The position numbers and the translations under genes were made by a program. The notes under the pieces were generated by a model. That model saw only the letters and a list, made by a program, of their open reading frames with translations, was not told where the DNA came from and searched no databases. Below, in pieces: positions 36,831 to 42,624 of a stretch of 42,624 nucleotides of DNA; position 1 is the stretch's first letter; each line of letters begins with the position of its first letter. The stretch comes from Candidatus Sodaliphilus aphodohippi (GTDB lineage Bacteria; Bacteroidota; Bacteroidia; Bacteroidales; Muribaculaceae): positions 1 to 42,624 of the forward strand of contig JAGHSV010000023.1 of assembly GCA_018065665.1 (NCBI GenBank), in the 5' to 3' direction.

Positions 36831-39800
36831 TTATGCTTTTATTACCGAAATCCTGACTTTCAGTTCATCCTTCTCGGCATCGACGATGTCATCGTTCTCA
36901 ACCTCGGCCAGAATGACGTCAACAGCAAGCACCTGGCTCGCAATATAGTCCTTAAACTGGACAACGGCATCATTTATTCGCTCGTCGGGGGCGATAGTGA
37001 CAACTACGCGGTCGGTGATGTCAAATCCCTTGTTCTTGCGGATGTTCTGGATGCGGTTCACGAGTTCGCGTGCCATACCCTCGCGGACGAGTTCGTCGGT
37101 CAGAGTGATGTCAAGCGCAACGGTGAGACTGCCGTAGTTGGTGACGAGCCAGCCGGGAATATCCTCCGAGATAATCTCGACGTCGGCCTTGTCTACAACT
37201 GCCTGCTGCCCTGCAACGTCCAGCGTGATGCTGCCGTTCTTCTCGAACTCGATGATCTGCTCCTGCGGGAGTGTGGTGAGTTGCTGGGCAAGCATCTTCA
37301 TGATTTTGCCGTACTTCGGGCCAAGTTTCTTGAAGTCGGGTTTCACCTTCTTGACAAGGATGCCGGCATCACTGCCAACCAGTTTGATTTCCTTGACGTT
37401 AACCTCGTTCTTGACAAGGTCGGCGATTGCCTTGATATTCTCGGCCTGCTGCTCGTCGGCAACGGGTACCATGATTGACATGAGCGGCTGGCGAACCTTC
37501 AGGTTCTGCTTGCGGCGCAGTGCCAGGGTCATCGACGTGATGTCCTGTGCCACCTGCATGCGCTCCTCGAGTTTCTTGTCGATTACCGCATCGTCGCTGA
37601 CGGGATACTTGGCCAGATGAACCGATGTTTCGCTACCGGTGAGGTCGCGATAGAGCTTGTCGCTGAAGAACGGCGAAACGGGAGCCATCAGCAGCGAGAT
37701 GGTGTGCAGGCACTGATACAGGGTCTGGTAGGCAGCCAGTTTGTCCTGGCCCATCTTACCGCCCCAGAAACGCTTGCGGTTCAGACGCACATACCAGTTG
37801 CTGAGGTGGTCGTTGACAAACTCGCTGATGGCGCGGGTGGCGCGGGTGGGCTCGTAGTCGTCGAGGTCGGCTTTGACGGTGGCAACGAGTGAGTTGAGCA
37901 GCGAGATAATCCAACGGTCAATCTCGGGACGCTCGGCAACGGGCACCTGAGGTGCGGCGGGGTCAAACCCGTCGACGTTGGCATATAGCGCAAAGAACGA
38001 ATAGGTGTTGTAGAGTGTGCCGAAGAACTTGCGCGACACTTCCTCGACTCCTGCCTCGTCAAACTTGAGGTTGTCCCACGGCGACGAGTTGCTGATCATG
38101 TACCAGCGCAACGGGTCGGTGCCGTGCTTCTCAATGGCCTTGAACGGGTCAACGGCGTTGCCCAGGCGCTTGCTCATCTTGTTACCGTTCTTGTCAAGGA
38201 CAAGTCCGTTCGAGATTACGCTCTTGTATGCCACGCTGTCAAACACCATCGTGGCAATGGCGTGAAGGGTGAAGAACCAGCCGCGTGTCTGGTCAACGCC
38301 CTCGGCGATGAAGTCGGCGGGATAGGCCAGGCGGTTGTCCACCAGTTCCTTGTTCTCGAACGGGTAGTGCAACTGGGCATAGGGCATCGAACCGCTGTCG
38401 AACCACACGTCAATGAGGTCCAGTTCGCGCTTCATCGGTTTGCCCGACGGGCTGACGAGGATGATGTCATCGACATAGGGACGGTGGATGTCAATCTTGT
38501 TATAGTTCTCCTTGCTGTAGTCGCCGGGAACGAAGCCCTTGTCCTTATAGGGGTTAGACTTCATCAGGCCGGCTGCAACAGACTTCTCAATCTCGTCATA
38601 CAGTTCGGCGATGCTGCCGATGCAGATTTCCTCGCCGTCCTCGCTACGCCAGATGGGAAGCGGAGTGCCCCAGTAGCGGCTGCGGCTCAGGTTCCAGTCG
38701 TTGAGGTTCTCGAGCCACTTGCCAAATCGGCCGGTGCCGGTGTGCTCGGGTTTCCAGTTGATGGTCTTATTGAGTTCGCTCATGCGCTCCTTGCATGCAG
38801 TGGAGCGGATGAACCAGCTGTCCAGGGGATAGTAGAGGACGGGCTTGTCGGTACGCCAGCAGTGCGGGTAGTTGTGCACGTGCTTCTCAATCTTGAAGGC
38901 GGTGCCGGCCTGCTTCATCTTGATGCAGATGTAAACGTTCAGGTCCTCGGCCTTGGTTGCGGCAGCCTCGTCATACTTGCCGTTGACGGTGTACTGCGGG
39001 TCGTAGGCATTCTTGACCCACGCCCCGGCATATTCCTTGTAGAGGTCAACATCGACGCAGTTCTTGACAAACTCGTCGTCAAGCTCGTCAATGGTGTAGT
39101 ATTTGCCGGTGAGGTCCACCATGGGGCGGGTCTCGAGTTTTTTGTTGATCATGAACAGCGACGGGATGCCGGCTGCGCGTGCAACGGCGGCATCGTCGGC
39201 ACCGAATGTCGGCGCGATGTGAACGATACCGGTACCGTCCTCGGTAGTGACATAGTCACCGGGGATGATGCGGAAACCGTTGTCGTTGATGACGATGCGG
39301 TCGTCAACTTTGTCAACAGGCTTAACCCACGGGAAAAGCTGGCGATAGCGGATGTCAAGCAGGTCGGTGCCCACAAACTCGGCAATCACCTTGTAGGGAA
39401 TCACCTTGTCGCCCTGCTGGTACTCGGAGAGGGGCTTCTCGGCACCCTCGGGTTTGAAGTAGGCATTGAGGCGGGGCTTGGCCATGAGATAGATGGCGGG
39501 AGTGCCGTTGTAGGGGTTATAACTCTCGACAGCCACATACTCAATCTTGGGGCCGACACACAGCGCGGTGTTTGACGGCAGAGTCCACGGTGTAGTGGTC
39601 CATGCCAGGATGGCGATGTTGTCAAAGCCCTTGTCGGCGGCAGCCTTGATTTTCTGGATGACGGGGTGGTCATTCTCGACTACGGCAAACTGGGCGGTCA
39701 CGGTCTGGTCCTTGACATCGCGGTAGCAACCGGGCTGGTTGAGCTCGTGCGAGCTCAGGCCGGTGCCGGCAGCCGGCGAGTAAGGCTGGATTGTGTAGCC

Positions 39801-40325
39801 CTTATAGAGCAGACCCTTGTTGTAGAGCTGCTTCAACAGCCACCACAGGGTCTCGATATAGTCATTTGTGTAGGTAATATATGGATTGTCAAGATCCACC
39901 CAGTAGCCAATCTTGTGGGTAAGGTCCGACCACTCCTTGGTGTACTTCATCACCTCCTTGCGGCATGTCGCGTTATACTCGTCAACGCTGACTTTCTTGC
40001 CGATGTCCTCCTTGGTGATGCCAAGTGCCTTCTCCACGCCAAGCTCAACAGGCAGACCGTGAGTGTCCCAGCCAGCCTTGCGAAGGACCTTGAAACCCTG
40101 CATGGTCTTGTAACGGCAGAAGATGTCCTTGATGGTGCGCGCCATCACATGGTGGATGCCGGGCATGCCGTTTGCCGAGGGGGGACCCTCAAAGAAAACA
40201 AAAGAGGGAGCACCCTCGCGCTCGCTGATACTGCGTTCAAACACGTTCTCGGCGTCCCACATGCCGAGGACTTCCTTGTTGATTTCCGAGAGGTTAAAAC
40301 GATTATACTCGTTAAACTTTTTCAT
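36831..40325 (-). CDS. ileS: Isoleucyl-tRNA synthetase
   Basis: PPSANGMPGIHH, DVWFDSGSMPYAQ, GNKMSKRLGN; 1164 aa. Confidence 0.97.
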   Translation of the reverse strand: MKKFNEYNRFNLSEINKEVLGMWDAENVFERSISEREGAPSFVFFEGPPSANGMPGIHHVMARTIKDIFCRYKTMQGFKVLRKAGWDTHGLPVELGVEKALGITKEDIGKKVSVDEYNATCRKEVMKYTKEWSDLTHKIGYWVDLDNPYITYTNDYIETLWWLLKQLYNKGLLYKGYTIQPYSPAAGTGLSSHELNQPGCYRDVKDQTVTAQFAVVENDHPVIQKIKAAADKGFDNIAILAWTTTPWTLPSNTALCVGPKIEYVAVESYNPYNGTPAIYLMAKPRLNAYFKPEGAEKPLSEYQQGDKVIPYKVIAEFVGTDLLDIRYRQLFPWVKPVDKVDDRIVINDNGFRIIPGDYVTTEDGTGIVHIAPTFGADDAAVARAAGIPSLFMINKKLETRPMVDLTGKYYTIDELDDEFVKNCVDVDLYKEYAGAWVKNAYDPQYTVNGKYDEAAATKAEDLNVYICIKMKQAGTAFKIEKHVHNYPHCWRTDKPVLYYPLDSWFIRSTACKERMSELNKTINWKPEHTGTGRFGKWLENLNDWNLSRSRYWGTPLPIWRSEDGEEICIGSIAELYDEIEKSVAAGLMKSNPYKDKGFVPGDYSKENYNKIDIHRPYVDDIILVSPSGKPMKRELDLIDVWFDSGSMPYAQLHYPFENKELVDNRLAYPADFIAEGVDQTRGWFFTLHAIATMVFDSVAYKSVISNGLVLDKNGNKMSKRLGNAVDPFKAIEKHGTDPLRWYMISNSSPWDNLKFDEAGVEEVSRKFFGTLYNTYSFFALYANVDGFDPAAPQVPVAERPEIDRWIISLLNSLVATVKADLDDYEPTRATRAISEFVNDHLSNWYVRLNRKRFWGGKMGQDKLAAYQTLYQCLHTISLLMAPVSPFFSDKLYRDLTGSETSVHLAKYPVSDDAVIDKKLEERMQVAQDITSMTLALRRKQNLKVRQPLMSIMVPVADEQQAENIKAIADLVKNEVNVKEIKLVGSDAGILVKKVKPDFKKLGPKYGKIMKMLAQQLTTLPQEQIIEFEKNGSITLDVAGQQAVVDKADVEIISEDIPGWLVTNYGSLTVALDITLTDELVREGMARELVNRIQNIRKNKGFDITDRVVVTIAPDERINDAVVQFKDYIASQVLAVDVILAEVENDDIVDAEKDELKVRISVIKA

Positions 40326-40586
40326 TTTGTCTATAATATATCGGTAATAAGTTTATACTTAGTTGTTTACAATCCAACAGCCAATGCCATGGCATCGTGC
40401 GCGATTATTAAAATGCAAAATTACTAAAAATTGTGGAAATTAAGAAGATTTGTGGCAATAAAACACTACAAATGTGAATAAACCCTCGCGCGATCAGGAA
40501 AAAACATGCCATCGGCATTAACCCGCACAAAAGTGCCGGCATCCGTTTGCCGTTTTCAATTTTCAGCCCCCATTTAGTTGCAATTC

Positions 40587-40635
40587 TGATATGAACCCCG
40601 AAAGTTTTTTGTCTAACTTTCGGGGGGTCATATCA
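40587..40635. terminator. Long hairpin, candidate bidirectional terminator or IS-end relic
   Basis: TGATATGAaCCCCGAAAGTT/AACTTTCGGGGggTCATATCA. Confidence 0.5.
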
Positions 40636-40724
40636 TTTTAAGAGACCATTTGACTAAATTTATAAGTTCGTCCTTTTTTATTGGACACTAATGACTTGGT
40701 CTTTTTATTGACACTTTTTGTTCT

Positions 40725-41975
40725 TTACTTTGATAAAAATTCCACCTTATCAGGGTTGTATATGGTGAGAGGCGTTTTGCCTTTCTTGCTTATGCGCACG
40801 GCTGGTCCTGTGGTGGTGTCGGTGGGCACATAGCCGAGAACCTTGTTGTAAGCATACAGAATGTCCAAGGCAACGCCTCTTGCCATATTGATCATCGCCA
40901 CATCGTTTGATGTGTTGATGATGCTGATTTGATGCTGCACAAGGTCGTTCGCATTCTCGGGCATGGCTTCAGCGATGGCGGTAAGGGCGGCATCCCTGAC
41001 GAGCATTTTAACGAAATCCAAAGCGGCTGTTTTGGCACTTTCAATTATAAGAAAGTTTTCACGAGTTTCTGCCAGTGCGTCATCGTGCACATTGTTTATC
41101 TGCCGCAAGAAACCGTTCATTATCTGTGTCTCACTTTCCGACAGTTCGAGGCCTTGCAGCGCTTCATTGATTTCCTCCAGAGCCTTATGCTTGCAGCCTG
41201 TATATTGAGGAGAGTATGGGCTAATATAAAAAAACCTATTCCAAGAGGAAGCGGCATAGGTCTCAACAGAGGGAACGTACAAGTCTGCCCCACCACGATA
41301 AAAAACATCGTTACCTAATACTGGAGGATTTGTGGCTAAAACGATTACTTTTGTCAAGCTGGATGTTCCATAAAATGCACGATCTCCAATACTCGTAATA
41401 CTTTCTGGGAGCATAATAGACGGCAGCATAGAACAGCCTTCAAATGCTGACTCACCAATACTTGCCACGCCATTGGAAATGGTGACGGAAGTCATATTGT
41501 AACATTGTTTGAAAGCACTATCTTCTATTCTCTTTACGCCACCTGGGATGGTGATTGATTTGAGACCTGTACAATTTTCAAATGCATTTTTCCCAATGCT
41601 CATCACACTGCACGGAATGGTGATGGAAGTAAGTTCCTGACAACCTTCAAATGCTTCGTCTTCAATGCTCGTCACGGCACATGGAACTGTAACGGATTTT
41701 AGTTCCCAGCCGAAACTTCTGAATGCGCCTTTTCCAATTCTTGTCACAACGCCATCAAATGTGAGGACAAATTGACCCACACTAGCATCATATTCATTGC
41801 GTATCAGAGGTTGGTCAAAAGCACTTGGTTCACTCGGATCGTGGTGGTTGGGATCCATTTCAATTTTCTCGCCATCGACGGTTGTGTACCAGATTTGGTT
41901 GATAGAGGGTGCCTGTGCAATCGCCGTGCTGCATATTGTCAGCACGAGCGAGAAAAGTAAAAATATCTTTTTCAT
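40725..41975 (-). CDS. BspA-like leucine-rich repeat (LRR_5) secreted protein
   Basis: Signal peptide; repeats of the type ITSIGDRAFYGTSSLTKVIV, SIGKNAFENCTGLKSITIPGGV; start MKKIFLLFSLVLT. Confidence 0.88.
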   Translation of the reverse strand: MKKIFLLFSLVLTICSTAIAQAPSINQIWYTTVDGEKIEMDPNHHDPSEPSAFDQPLIRNEYDASVGQFVLTFDGVVTRIGKGAFRSFGWELKSVTVPCAVTSIEDEAFEGCQELTSITIPCSVMSIGKNAFENCTGLKSITIPGGVKRIEDSAFKQCYNMTSVTISNGVASIGESAFEGCSMLPSIMLPESITSIGDRAFYGTSSLTKVIVLATNPPVLGNDVFYRGGADLYVPSVETYAASSWNRFFYISPYSPQYTGCKHKALEEINEALQGLELSESETQIMNGFLRQINNVHDDALAETRENFLIIESAKTAALDFVKMLVRDAALTAIAEAMPENANDLVQHQISIINTSNDVAMINMARGVALDILYAYNKVLGYVPTDTTTGPAVRISKKGKTPLTIYNPDKVEFLSK

Positions 41976-42239
41976 TTTCTTGTTTGATGTTATTTTATTA
42001 TCGTAAAAACATATCCTTTCCCTCAACGATATCGTTGCTTATTAAGTTGCAAAGGTACGACTTTTTATTTGAAGAATCCAAATAGAAATGTTGTTTTATG
42101 CTCTTGTTTGGTGCAATTCAGGAAAAAATGTCCTACCTTTGTGGTTGGGTTATTCCTATAACGGAAAAAGGAAAAGTAGTTAAAATGAGAATCACATATC
42201 TATTGACAATAATGTGTATCGACATTTACGACTCAAGGC

Positions 42240-42392
42240 ATGGAGGAATGGATAAATCAAGGGTATAAATACGCATTACAGGTAAATAAGATGTTACCAA
42301 AAGATATTGATCTCTATTATGGATATTGGCATCAATTTGGCGATGGCAAATGGAGATTTTGCAAGGCATATTTAAGCAAGGATAGAAAATAA
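42240..42392 (+). CDS. Candidate 50-aa small ORF
   Basis: Hand translation MEEWINQGYKYALQVNKMLPKDIDLYYGYWHQFGDGKWRFCKAYLSKDRK*; absent from the ORF track because of its length. Confidence 0.3.
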   Translation: MEEWINQGYKYALQVNKMLPKDIDLYYGYWHQFGDGKWRFCKAYLSKDRK

Positions 42393-42498
42393 AGAAAGGT
42401 GATTGCTTTACACCGTCAAAGGGACGGTCTAATGATGGTATAGTTTTGTAAATAACTGAATTGCAGGTAATAAGCATTATTGATTTTTGCATAACTTG

Positions 42499-42624
42499 AT
42501 GAGAGAAAAAATGGCTGAAAGTAATTCCTCCCCCGAAAAGAAACGAAGTTCCCGTGCAAACCTCCGGCGCGCGACGATCCTCTTTTGCGCCGCATTTTTG
42601 GCATTGCTGTTTACGGCATGTGAA
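42499..42624 (+). CDS. Lipoprotein N-terminus, truncated by window end
   Basis: MREKMAESNSSPEKKRSSRANLRRATILFCAAFLALLFTACE, open to the last base, with lipobox FTAC. Confidence 0.6.
   Translation, partial: MREKMAESNSSPEKKRSSRANLRRATILFCAAFLALLFTACE

Noticed and set aside
38124-39575. 483-aa plus-strand ORF antisense to ileS
   Set aside because: Shadow ORF of a clear isoleucyl-tRNA synthetase on the opposite strand; its low-complexity Val/Gly/Leu-rich sequence is typical of antisense translation of biased codons.
1-42624. CRISPR array or cas genes
   Set aside because: No regularly spaced short direct repeats and no Cas-like proteins were seen.

Overview
The gene content looks like a Bacteroidales chromosome (Muribaculaceae/Prevotella-like by protein style; lineage is inferred). 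Part A (about 1-12.8 kb) is a xylose locus: two tandem Nudix-type regulators, xylB with one in-frame amber codon, xylA, a XylE-like symporter and a GH36 alpha-galactosidase. These converge on a tandem-domain esterase and a GH31 glycosidase. Part B (12.9-15.6 kb) holds ridA, a DUF3298-like protein, rdgB, a small secreted protein and a tRNA(CAT). Part C (15.6-18.4 kb) is an AT-rich island downstream of the tRNA, with a decayed helicase/PLD gene, a possible ATPase relic and an intact-looking AbiEi/AbiEii pair. Part D (18.7-32.4 kb) encodes secreted proteins: a metallophosphatase, an EEP-family hydrolase, a 1524-aa T9SS-type protein, an M6 protease with a dockerin, a PCMD-like protein and an 866-aa repeat protein with a dockerin. 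Part E (32.5-33.1 kb) is a roughly 553-bp non-coding element with nested inverted repeats and a flanking direct repeat, resembling a MITE. Part F (33.2-42.6 kb) is mostly housekeeping: tRNA-Arg, an FtsE-like ATPase, a DUF4296 lipoprotein, lspA, a DksA/TraR protein, ileS, a BspA-like LRR protein and a truncated lipoprotein at the window edge. The most interesting items are the nested-palindrome element, a 44-aa orphan ORF that is only a secretion-tail motif, the dockerin proteins with no cohesin in view, and the decayed island beside the tRNA. I found no convincing wholly new multi-gene system. All calls are by eye, with no database searches.
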